From positions 620,001-684,000 of the forward strand of contig SAXG01000010.1 of assembly GCA_012932865.1 (NCBI GenBank): a stretch of 64,000 nt of DNA, read 5' to 3'. This stretch comes from Amylostereum areolatum. Lineage: Eukaryota; Basidiomycota; Agaricomycetes; Russulales; Stereaceae. Below the pieces are notes generated by a model. It worked only from the letters and a program-made list of their open reading frames with translations, searched no databases and was not told the origin of the DNA. Made by a program: the position numbers and the translations under genes. Below, in pieces: positions 9,846 through 19,565 of this stretch (its first letter is position 1; each line of letters begins with the position of its first letter).

Positions 9846-9850
9846 CCACC
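9846..9850. repeat. Target-site duplication CCACC, right copy (element 1)
   Basis: Matches 2747-2751 exactly. Confidence 0.9.
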
Positions 9851-10732
9851 GCTCCCAACACATCCGCGTCGGCCGCTGGGTCCACTCACGCCAGTGCCAA
9901 GACTGCACACGCGGCCCCACGTCCGACCGCCTCAAACCCGGCACCACCCCCTGCTCCCACCGCGTCCTCGTCGGCCACGGGGTCGAAGTCTCGCGACATG
10001 CCCCCTCCTGCCATTTCTGCAAGGGCAAACCCCAGGGCCACGAATGCGGTGAACGAGCCCAGGCCCCCGCCTCTGCCTCCAACATCGGACATGGACGTCC
10101 AGATGTCGGATCCGACACCCGCTGGCGATCGTGGCCAGAAGCGCAAGGCTGCCGACGAGGAGGCGGAGGTTAGTACCTCACCTTCGAAGGAGGAACGTGC
10201 AACGAGCAAGCACCAGAAGGTGTCGGACGTGCCGGCTGGAGGTCAGTGCTCCACTTGTATGCAGGGCAATATCATTGCTTACTCCACTCCTGCAGACCTG
10301 ACTTCCACGCTCAAGGCACTTGAAGACCGCATGTTCGCCCATGTCGAGAACCTCTTCACAAAGAGGTTCGATGGACAAGCTCACATTCTCCGCCGTGTGG
10401 AGCATGCGGTGTGCATCCCTCGCGGTGAGCGCCTGCGTGAGGCCCTTACCTCCACCTCCACGTCCGACACCGCCATGTCCGACACCGCCATGTCCGACAA
10501 CTTGAGGTCCAACAATGTGAGGCCCGACCCCGCCTTTTCGCCTATCCCCGATGCTGCCATCACTCCCGCCATGTCCACCGAGCTCGACATCCGCCTTGGG
10601 GTGATGGAAAGGAACTTCCTCATCGCGCTCAACAGACTGATCAACACAAGATTCACGGAAGTTTTCTCGGAGATCGATGACCTCCGAAAGGTTGTGGCTA
10701 GTGTCGGAAAGGGCAAGTCTGGCAAGGAGTGA
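9851..10732 (+). pseudogene. Gene A, 3' part, separated from its promoter by element 1
   Basis: Continues the Lys/Pro frame of 2749-2751 with no shift after removal of the element and one CCACC. It first encodes a Pro/Ala/Ser-rich stretch, then DMDVQMSD and a basic patch (GQKRKAADEEAE, a possible nuclear signal). Helical segments follow (LTSTLKALEDRMFAHVENLF, LDIRLGVMERNFLIALNRL, TEVFSEIDDLRKVV), ending GKSGKE at TGA 10730-10732. A 39-bp candidate intron (10257-10295, GTATGC...CTGCAG) is a multiple of three without a stop, so both spliced and unspliced forms stay open. Two units of a 15-bp repeat (ATGTCCGACACCGCC) lie at about 10468-10500. Helical C-termini also end genes C and D. Confidence 0.6.
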
Positions 10733-11036
10733 GGTAATTGGGTCGGTATCTTGGGTCGGTATCTTGGGTAGCTTTCTTGGACTTACATGTTTTGATCGTT
10801 GTCGCCTCCGTCGTGCGTGCTTATTTATTGTCATCTCTGTCCTTTGTATTTTCATGCTGTATATAGTTCTTTACAATAATCTGTACATACAAAGTTAGTT
10901 GGCAATATACACAGTTGCCTTTACTGTGGGAAAGCGGGAAGTTCCGAATAAAACTGTACAGCAGAAGATTGTCCGTCGGGATGTGACCGTTTCTCGTCTT
11001 GTCTTCACCCACCACCACTCATAACACACAACACAC
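10733..11036. other. Intergenic region
   Basis: About 300 bp between gene A and the small gene at 11037. It holds a short duplication of GGTCGGTATCTTG at 10741-10766 and otherwise no supported feature. Confidence 0.6.
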
Positions 11037-11354
11037 ATGAGCATCAAACAACCCACACCTAGTCCGCTCCGCCAGGAGACTGCATCACCCCCACACCGAC
11101 CCACCTCCGACGGAGCACAGGTGCACAGGAGAGCCTATTACAATGCTTGGTTCCTCCGTACTCACGGGTAAGGGTCTGTCTGATTTTATGCTGTCAAATA
11201 CTGATGATCTCAAAGTATCTATCCCGGCTTTTTGGAGGGAGAAATAATTGAAACATCATGGAGGGCCCATGCTCAAGAGGTACGTTATCATGTTATTTGT
11301 ATGCATGTTTTCCTCACAACGGGGGGGTATCAGGCCGACTTTGACACAAAGTGA
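11037..11354 (+). CDS. Small three-exon hypothetical gene (71 codons)
   Basis: Too short for ordinary ORF calling but well supported by splicing. Exons are 11037-11167, 11216-11279 and 11334-11354, with introns GTAAGG...AAAG and GTACGT...TCAG. The spliced frame is open from ATG to TGA and encodes a Pro-rich N-terminus followed by YYNAWFLRTHGIYPGFLEG and EIIETSWRAHAQEADFDTK. The aromatic Y-Y-x-A-W...G-x-Y-P-G-F pattern suggests a small folded module. I do not recognise the family. It is tail-to-tail with B2 (60 bp apart). It could be the N-terminal remnant of a longer gene. Confidence 0.45.
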
Positions 11355-11413
11355 ATGTTCGATATGAAGTATCTATCTACGCAGAAACCTATTTTGTAAC
11401 TACGTGACGTCCA

Positions 11414-13009
11414 TTATCCAACCTTCCGTTTCTTTGCCACCTGATCCGACGCATTGGGAATGCTGGAAGAACCTGCACCTTGTCCTAATGAAGTGTCTCC
11501 GCCCTTGTGCGCCTTGGCAATTGGTTTTGGCTTTGGTTTCTTCTTGTATGTCCGTGGCTTGGTAAGCTCAGGTGCTGGATATATTGAATCTCCCTTTGAC
11601 GGTGGCTTTCGTATACGCTTTGGGGATGCAGGCATCCAATAGTTCCCAGGTGTTGGTGGCGGGATTTGTGGTGTTGAAATTGCTGTCGGAATTTGCGGCG
11701 TCGGAACGGCCGTCGGATTTGGCAGTGTTGGACTGGATGGCTGAACTTGCGGTGTTGGAACTGTTTCTGTTTCGGAAACAGGGGCCTGGTTCGAGTTGTC
11801 CACAAAGTGAACGTGCCGTGGAAGTTGAACCACCTCCACATCCATTGCATCTTCGTCCTCAGACATGTCGGAATCTGAAAAATCAAACTCGATGGGTGGC
11901 CTGTACAGCTTCCGTAGGAGTTCTGAGTCGGAGGTGCTCCCCGCATCGTCTTCTTCCGTCTCAGATGAGCTGGGCATTTCAATAGGTGGCAGACGGAGGG
12001 CTGCATCCATCTCCATTAACATATCTGTTGCAGTCCTTCTTGTATCAGGCTCCCTGTTGCTATGTTGACCTTTGGTCACTTGACGTGGCTTCGGACGTGA
12101 TTCTAGACACAAGAATGTGGTCAGTAGAGTATCTGTTAGGGTAACATTCAGCACGGACTGGATGGTCCCGCTCTAGATGGTGTGGAGGCCATGGTGATAT
12201 CCTCGTCATCACTTCTTGGGATAACAATCGCTCCTCTTGGGGGTTGGGCGGAGCGAGCAGGGTTCCGACGCCTGGGAGAAGGCAGAAGATGGAGGTCCAA
12301 TGTCGGAGATGTTCCCGATGCTGTCTGCAGTGCAGTCTCGGCAGACTGAATCATGGCCTCAACTGCGTTGATCCACCACCAAGTGTTTTCCCTGCCTGGG
12401 TATTCGGACAGACGTCCAATGCATGACTCCTGTAGGGTCTCCCGAGCATAAACACCAGACGGAGCGTCATCACTTGCCCATAATTCCGATCCTTGCTGAC
12501 TGGCAAACCAGAAGCTGAAGTCGTGATCATACAAGCCCAGAAGGAGTAGAGCTGCTGATGCACACTCCCTGCCTGCCCACGATCCGTCTTCTTTCTCCCA
12601 GAGATAAGTTGGTTTATCGGAGGTCACGTCTGCAACCAATCATCGGACATGTATGATGTCGGGCTCATATCGGTGGATGACGGCATCTAGCCAACGCTTC
12701 GATAATGACCATAACCCGCATGGCGGAATGGTGGCCGGAAGCGGATAATCACTGTTTGTTTTCTGCAAATGACTGTTAGCCTACCAGAGTGCATGTGTCG
12801 GAAGTTCAACGTGCTGGAATGGAATAGGAAACATTGATCAGGTGATGGAACCGTGTGTCCGAACTGAGAGTCCTAAGGTACTTCACCTCATGAGTGGGTT
12901 TTCGTTGGACTGTTTCTGGGGGGAGGCCTGGCCAGCAGGGATGTGGCCACACTTGAGGTCGGTCCAATCCATCATGTTCATCCTCCGATGCTTCTCTGAC
13001 GTAGTCCAT
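11414..13009 (-). CDS. Gene B2: lineage-specific hypothetical protein, possibly continuous with gene B
   Basis: Fragments on the minus strand fit one gene. Met 13009 starts MDYVREASEDEHDG...WPHPCWPGLPPE. An exon near 12760-12650 carries CGLWSLSKRWLDAVIHR, and one near 12620-12180 carries GRENTWWWINAVEAMIQ. An intron at about 12108-12160 (GTGCTG...TCTAG) precedes the last exon, which encodes an acidic segment (DFSDSDMSEDEDAMDVE), a repetitive Pro-rich stretch with recurring V-P-T-P-Q / S-T-P-Q-I, and a basic tail (KKKPKPKP, KKRKVG, probably nuclear). The stop is TAA at 11416-11414. Two internal joins need implausibly short introns (about 22-24 bp), so the gene may be partly decayed or contain sequence errors. 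Family unknown. Confidence 0.4.
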
Positions 13010-13111
13010 GATCCGCTTTTCAACGCAATATTGAGGGTCATCGGATCCTGAAGCAAAATTCCGGGGAGGACTTAATACCGCCTCATCTGAGCTTTCAGCA
13101 GGTGCCTGTGC

Positions 13112-14941
13112 TCACGCCTTCCCCGACACCTTCTTCTTTGGGGTCCTGGTTGATTTCCGACGGTGTTGGCATGTCGGACGTGCTGCGGTTTCAGAGACTT
13201 CGAAGCCTGGTGGCTTGGTAGTTGGAGGTGCTTTCAAAGAAGCGGTGTCTTTCGTGCGACCCCGACGCTTTGCAGCCAGACGAGCAGTGATGGACTGCCT
13301 ATCTTGATTATCATCATCGGTGTCATCATCACCCTCGATCGCCTCCGCGTCCGCTTCAGCCTCCGGCTTCCACTGTCGGAGGGAAGCAGGGACTGCAGGT
13401 TTTATCTGCTTCTTCACAGCTATGTGATGGAAGGAAAATCCATGCCCGTTGTCTTGCATATTTCTTTCCATAGCCGCATAGAATTTGTTGCACTGTACGA
13501 CAGACCACTTGCCAGGCTCGGTCAGTGTCGACCAGGTAACAGGGAGTAAGGAGGGGGTGAAGAAGGTATCTTCGGGATTGTCTTGGAACATCTTCCACAC
13601 GACACGGGCCGCCGACGAATCCACATCGATGCCTAGTATAAATCTGAGTTGTGAGAGGACGTGGGATTGCATGCAGACGTACGGTACTCTGTGGTCAGGT
13701 AGGTACGAGTCCATGCACATTTTTCATTGACCGATGGTTTTTCCAATGTCCACCCAGTCTGGGGGAGCTGTGGCAGTCCATCGTTGAAAGTCATCTTGGG
13801 CCAGGGCTTCTTCAGATTTCCTGACTTTGTGACGTTCACGGTCGGACCCTTCGGATTTGCTTTGAAGGCTGATCGTCGGGATGTTAGCTTGTGTGCATGG
13901 CCGAAGTAAGGTTAGCCTACTGTGGCATGATCGTCCCCAGTCATCAATCAAATCATCCAGCCGCTCCGTTGCGTACTTTGGAAACTGCTCCACGAAAGTT
14001 TGACTGGCGTACCCGCAACCAACTCCAAACTCCAAACTGTCGGAGGTGTGTGATCAGTTCCATATTGCTGCCAAGATGATAAGAACATACGTACCAATCA
14101 GCCTTGAAACTCCCTTCTGGGAGGGTCGGAATAGCTCCGAAAGTCAACAGGGGGACTCCGCACATCGTCCATGCTTTGATGTGTGCTTCGTATATTATCT
14201 TCGGAAGGAGAAGGCGGGTGTACCTACATTGCTGTCAACAGGCTGTCAAACACAGAAGGGTCAGGACAAACATACTCAGCCTTCAGATGGTCCGGCACGC
14301 CGCCAGCATTGTACTTGGATCGGACCTTCTCGACCTCCAACCTTTGTTCTGGCGTGAGCTCCTTCAATATCTGTGACAGCGCAGGCTGGTAGCATTTCAA
14401 CTGCGGATTTGCACATTTTTCCCGGTTGCTGTCGGAAATTGCTGCCACAAGCTCATTGCGTCGCTGCAGGATCTCCTTCTCAAAAACAATGCAAAAGATC
14501 CGATGAAATGAAAAGCTGTCATGATGGGTTATCCATTCACGAGGGTGTCGGACACAGGATTCACTGTAGAGGTGGAGGCGGATGACCTACGTATCTAAAA
14601 TTCAGCTTGAGTCCGAACATCAATGAGAGGCTACGCACTGTGCACCGTTCAACAAACTTCGGATCAACTCTCTTCATCGGAAGTCGGTCTGGAGGATAGT
14701 TCTTCCCATTGTGGACTTCAGAGAAGAATGGTCCAAAGTGCTTTCTTAACCAGGCTGGTTGGGCGGCCCACTTGACACGGCGAAACTCGTCCACATGCCT
14801 GGTGACCCAATCTTGTTCGTCGGGAAGGATTTCCGGGAGTTCGATGACAATGGTGTCAGGAACATCGGCGTCTAGAAGATCTCCGGCGGCATCTCCGAAG
14901 TCCCAGGAGTAGATATCTCTGTCTTCATCCCCACTGGACAT
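13112..14941 (-). CDS. Gene B: multi-exon lineage-specific hypothetical protein
   Basis: The start is Met 14941-14939 (SSGDEDRDIYSWDFGD). Exon 1 (14941-14591, 117 codons) has WVTRHVDEFRRVKWAAQPAWL and ends at a GTAGGT donor. Later exons encode EKEILQRRNELV, KELTPEQRLEVEKV with KYNAGGVPDHLKAE, KAWTMCGVPLLTFGAIP, FVEQFPKYATERLDDLIDDW, KPWPKMTFNDGLPQLP and VPYVCMQSHVLSQLRFILG. The last exon ends in acidic (DDDTDDDN) and basic (RRKSTRTPKKK) stretches, TGA 13114-13112. The block order resembles basidiomycete-specific hypothetical proteins of about 500-700 residues that occur in many copies per genome. I know no function. Several internal exon borders are approximate. The basic tail suggests a nuclear protein. 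Confidence 0.5.
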
Positions 14942-15037
14942 GTTGCAAAGGGCCAACGCAGAGATGACGCCTGGCAAGGAAATATGGTGAAGACAGGAGA
15001 CAAGTGCCAGCACACACTTCTCGTGTAGGGAAACAGT

Positions 15038-15043
15038 CACGTG
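15038..15043. promoter_or_regulatory. CACGTG box upstream of gene B
   Basis: The hexamer lies 97 bp upstream of the gene B start, within GTCACGTGC, in the space between the tail of gene C and gene B. Same core as the boxes near A and C/D. Confidence 0.35.
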
Positions 15044-15120
15044 CAATTCACAATAAACACAAATACATGATCACGGCCCGAAACGCCTGTCCGGGCCGGA
15101 GTTCAACCAGTCCATGTACC

Positions 15121-17136
15121 CTACAAGTCCTCAAGCTCCCCAAGCTCATCCTCCTCATCATCCGTGTCACGCTCGCTAGCACCAACCTCAAACTCGACCT
15201 CCGACTCTTCAACATCCGACTCAAGTGTTTCGTCCCATTCAATTTTCTCCTGTGCTGGGACAATGAAATGAGGCATGTCCTCATCATCTCCCTCGTTGGG
15301 GAGTTGTTGAGGAGTCGGAGAACGGGAGGTATCACCGTGTGGAGTCAAATCCCGCACGGGAGGTGAAGCCGACCGTGGAGCGGAGTTTTGGACAAGGGCC
15401 TCGCAACGGCTAAGGTTCTCGTGCACCCTTATGAGCTTGTCGGACAGCGTGTCCACCTGAGTGTGGAGCTGTTCCACGACCCTAGAAAGGCCTTGAAACA
15501 TAAGAAGCTCATTTGCAAGGCGGAAATCCTGGAGGGAGAGGGTGTTGAGCGCTGACGCTTCAAGTGCCACGGTCTTCTCCATGACAATATCGGAGATACG
15601 ACGCTGGATGTTGGATGCGAGGAAGAGAGAGAACATGGTCGCGGTAGATGCATGGCCTATAGATAGAATATTAATACACACGGGGAAACTGCATACATTG
15701 AAAATGAACTTACAGGCGTGGAGGGCTTCAGTGTCGGAATCGGAGTCGGGGGCGTCGGACGTCGGACCGGACACGTCTGCCTCAACCTGAGACTTTACCA
15801 AGGCATTTTCACGAACTGCAGCAGAGCGCAGAGACGGTGCGCGAACACTGGACCCTGCTACAGAGCCCAATGTAGACGGAGCCCTAGGCGTGGGTGCACG
15901 CGTGCTTGGAGGGAGGGTCGGAGCATGTGTGCTGGGGGGGACCGAGGGGGGGACAGTGTTCGGTCGGAATGGAGGCTGGCGTGGAGCATTGCCGAGACGT
16001 CGCATGGTCACGTAGTCCGACTTGTTCGTACGGTTGCTTGTTTGAGGCTTGTGTGAGCATTCTAGGGTGTTCTCAACGCAGCCGACGCAGGACCAACTGC
16101 GGCCCTCATTCCAGCACCCAAGTCCCTGGTACTCACAGGCTGTGCATGGGATCTGCCAGACAAATGGTGCACAATTTCAGCTGAGAAATACCCCTGTGGA
16201 TTCAACTTACCTCGTTTGGCCACCGGGCTGGGTGATCCTCGTCAAATGAGATGGCGTCAGAGGTTCCGTCATCCGACGCTGCGTCGGACCTACTCTCTTG
16301 GGCATCGGTGCCGACGTTGCCTTGGTCTTTGGTGTCAGAGATTGCGTCGACAGTGGCAGTGGCAGCCTGGTGTTCTACAAACGGAATCAGTGACAAGGAA
16401 TGGGAATTAAGAAGCTGATTTGCCGTACCGTCATCTTCAGCGATGTGGTCGGACGACCCGTCAAATTCGGCGTCGGAGGGAGGATCGGGGTGGGGATTGA
16501 ACACCTCCGAGCGAGTGTCAGATTGCATGCCTGAGCGGGCGTCGGAGTGGTTGTCGGACCGCGCGTTAGACGCGGCATCATCCGAACGCCCGTCGGAATC
16601 GGTTGTCCCGGGAGGGACGATATTGGTGGTCCAGAACCCTTTCGGAACGATATACAGTCAGTACAAAGTGTGCACAACACAAGTTGGTGCTCACTCCGAT
16701 GTCCCCTCCTAATAGCGTGCATCCACCATTTGCGGGTTGTGATGGCACGGATGTCGGTGTTGCGAGCGCGGAAAGTTTGCCCCTCCCGGACCTCCTGGAT
16801 TGCGAACACGGCCTCAACGATCGCGGGATACGAGGATAGTCCTGCCGCTTCGGCAACTGTGCAGAAGTTGTCTAACATTTTTTTCTTATCGGAAGAGTCA
16901 GTGCAAGAGTCGACAGAGAAAAGACAACTATGCACGAATGTTCGGAGAAAGTACTTCCACCATTTCCCATTGGGCTCTCCAGGTGTCTGTTGAAGGACCT
17001 CAAGTGCCGTGAGCAGTCGCGATTCCAACGCGACAAACTCCGCGTTGAACTCAAAGCTGTCGACATCTGCATCTTGAGAAACTGGTTCATTGTTGCGGTC
17101 TGACCGCGTCGGGGAAGATGAAAAGAGAGATGTCAT
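15121..17136 (-). CDS. Gene C: Trp-rich / Zn2Cys6-like / coiled-coil protein, paralogue of A and D
   Basis: Six exons (17136-16936, 16884-16695, 16638-16429, 16374-16211, 16152-15714, 15656-15121) sum to 1740 nt, giving 579 residues with an intact frame. The N-terminal part has GKWWKYF just before intron 1 (phase 0) and RKWWMHA then R-F-W at intron 2 (phase 1), as in gene A. An acidic Ser-Asp linker follows. ARWPNE ends exon 4, and exon 5 opens with a cysteine cluster C-x2-C-x6-C-W-x7-C-x2-C-x6-C-S-H. A Pro/Thr-rich linker and a helical segment (LSRVVEQLHTQVDTLSDKLI) come next, then an acidic tail. The cysteine spacing equals that of fungal Zn(II)2Cys6 clusters, though the usual basic residues between Cys 2 and 3 are absent. 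Role inferred: nuclear or DNA-associated, unproven. Confidence 0.6.
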
Positions 17137-17208
17137 GACGGTGAGGATGGGGGAAAGGAACAGGGCACAGAGATAATCGCGCCTCTGCCACGTCGCGACA
17201 AAGTGGCG

Positions 17209-17234
17209 GTCACGTGACTTCATGGTCACGTGAC
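17209..17234. promoter_or_regulatory. Two GTCACGTGAC palindromes in the divergent C/D promoter
   Basis: Identical 10-bp palindromes at 17209-17218 and 17225-17234, 16 bp apart, in the 224-bp space between the start codons of C and D. The CACGTG core is an E-box. The pair could drive both genes together (inference). Confidence 0.5.
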
Positions 17235-17360
17235 ATTTGCCGCCGCGGCCCGGGTCTGCGCAAACGGCCAAGTCGTTCAGCCGCGTCTTGCACCTTGCAT
17301 CTTGACCGCCACGTCAGCATCTTCCCCTCTCCTCTCCCTCTATTCCACCACCATCTGCTC

Positions 17361-19073
17361 ATGTCCACCCATCAAACGAAGCCCCTCACCAACTCCGCGC
17401 GCGAGCTTCGCCTCCGTTATGCCATCCTGAGAGCGCAGGAGCGGGCCCCGATAGACGAGCCGACGGAAAGGTGGTGGGGGACGTTTACCTCTGACCTAGT
17501 GCGCAACGACAGTTTTTCGTCCCAAATATTGTACTGACCTTTTTCCGTCAAATTTAGAATATCATTCGGGGTCGATCGCCGCTCCACCGGGTCAGTGCGG
17601 TGCCATTCGAGTCTGCGTTCATGGCGTGGTTTGAAGGCCTCCTGGAGCTGCCACTGGCAGGGGGAGTGCGGTGGCAGGAGATGCGCAGCCGCCAGGTCGT
17701 GTTCGAAGGGGACCCCACTCCGACAGCGCACGCGTGGTGGATGAGCGACGGTGAGTAGCACATTGACTCCTCTATCATTCATTCACTGATTGACATGTCC
17801 GACAGACTTGTACCATGTCGCGCCGGACTTGTACCAAATCTCGCCGAACACCACTCCGACCCCCCCTCCGACCGCCAATCGCGAACCATCGCCGGCCCCC
17901 CCCCTTCCCTCCACGCTCCATTTCGACCCACTCTCCGACAAATCCGACGGGTCTCAAAAGTCCGACGCGTCCGATGACGAGGGCTTCGATGGCGGCGACC
18001 TTCCCGACCTGCCGGCCCTGCCGGCCCTGGGCGGAAACTCGTTCCAGGACATGGACGTTGAGATGGATGAGAACCCCGTTCAAGCCCCCCCAAAGGCGGC
18101 TACAGTCCCTCAAGAGGACGTAGCAATGGAAGATGCCTCGGGAGCCGACCAGGTGGCGGAGGAGCAGGTCGGCGATTCCGACGTCGGAGACATCAGTGTT
18201 TACTCGTCGGACACCGACGGTGGTGTCGCAACGTGGCCGAACGAGGTAAGTCTCCATTTGAATATCATTTCTTATTCTGATCCGCTCCCACGCAGTGCGA
18301 CTGCCTCCAGTGCGTCGCAGGGAACGGTCTGTGCTGGGCCCGCGACCACATGACCAGCTGCACGCGGTGCGGATCGCGGAAGAAACCTTGCAGCCACCAT
18401 ACTGGCGGCACAAGCACGCCGAGGGCGGTGCACGATGCCCTTCGCGCTCAGGGCAAGGGACGGCTCCTACCAAAGTTCAACAAGAGAGCCCAGTCTATCC
18501 CCCCCGAATTGGACGTGAAGGCCAAGGCCAAGAACCTCAAGTTGAATGCCGCCAAGTCCGACGGCGGGAAGTCCGACGCCGCCAGGTCCGACACCGCCAA
18601 GTCCGACACCACCAAGTCCGACACCGCCAAGTCCGACACCACCAAGTTGACAAAAGGAAAGGTCGACAAAGGCAAGGGTCGAGCGATCAAGGCATTGGGT
18701 AGTGGTGGTATGGCCGCATTTTATCCTTTTCATTCATCCTTCATCTACTAACCCAGTTCTTATCCTTCTAGCTCACATCCACGTTCACCCATCGGAAGAA
18801 CTGGAGGATATGATCGTCCGCGATCTGGACACCTTCGCAAACGGGCTCCTGGCCCACCTCGAGGCACAACACGAGCGGCTCGACGAGGCGTTGAAGACCG
18901 CACAGGATAGCATGGACGCCAAGCTCGACGCCATGAGGTCTGCAAATGGCGACCTGACTCGTGAGGTCCGAAGCCTCGCTACCAAATGCGACAACATTGC
19001 CGACAACATTGCCGACTTCGTTCGCAGGACGGAGGCCCTGGAGGCTCTGTTGAGGGACCGGGCTCAGGACTGA
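17361..19073 (+). CDS. Gene D: Trp-rich / Zn2Cys6-like / coiled-coil protein, paralogue of A and C
   Basis: Five exons (17361-17498, 17558-17750, 17806-18245, 18296-18707, 18772-19073) sum to 1485 nt, 494 residues. ERWWGTF precedes intron 1 (phase 0), and HAWWMSD precedes intron 2 (phase 1). The linker is Pro-rich and acidic. TWPNE ends exon 3, and exon 4 starts with a cluster of the same spacing as gene C (C-x2-C-x6-C-W-x7-C-x2-C-x6-C-S-H) with a basic GSRKKP in its second half. Exon 4 also holds six 15-bp repeats coding Lys-Ser-Asp-Thr-Ala/Thr. The last exon is a coiled coil (LEAQHERLDEALKTAQDSMD, TREVRSLATKCDNIADN). Together with C it forms a head-to-head pair. Family not recognised. Confidence 0.65.
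18554..18643 (+). repeat. 15-bp tandem repeat in gene D exon 4
   Basis: Six units of AAGTCCGACACCGCC with small changes, each coding Lys/Arg-Ser-Asp-x-x. Two near-identical units (ATGTCCGACACCGCC) also lie in the 3' part of gene A. Confidence 0.85.
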
Positions 19074-19565
19074 AATATATGTTACTCGGTGTTTCTTTGT
19101 TTTTTCTTGGATTCTGCATTCGAGATCCGACCAATGTCAGACTTCTCTTCTTCCCTGTATATAATGAATATTGCATATAGTGTGGTAGTTGTATTGGTCA
19201 TATAGGTCACAGTAGTCATTGAATTGGAATAAATGTTGTGTTAGTGTTTACTTTGAGCTTTCGGACCCCGTCGGATCCGACCCCCATTATGAACCCTCCA
19301 AATAACGGTCCGTGTCCGTTTCCAGATGATCGCATCCGACCACACATATGTCCAACCAACTTATCGGATCCGACAGACATAGGATTTCTGAGCTCTGTGT
19401 CGGACACAACTCACATACCGAAACCTGACAGACTAAGTACTATTCGGATCCGACCACTCTGCGGTGGGCCCATACCCCCATGGGCCCACCATGGGACACA
19501 TGTTACCAGCGGGTTAGTAGACTCATGTGACATGTGTTGCTATCTTTTTACTTGACTAATATAGG
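19074..19565. other. Intergenic region with three TCGGATCCGA palindromes
   Basis: No gene is supported. TCGGATCCGA occurs at 19271-19280, 19364-19373 and 19444-19453, with further TCCGAC/GTCGGA half-sites between. The same hexamer is frequent in and around genes A-D. Confidence 0.5.
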
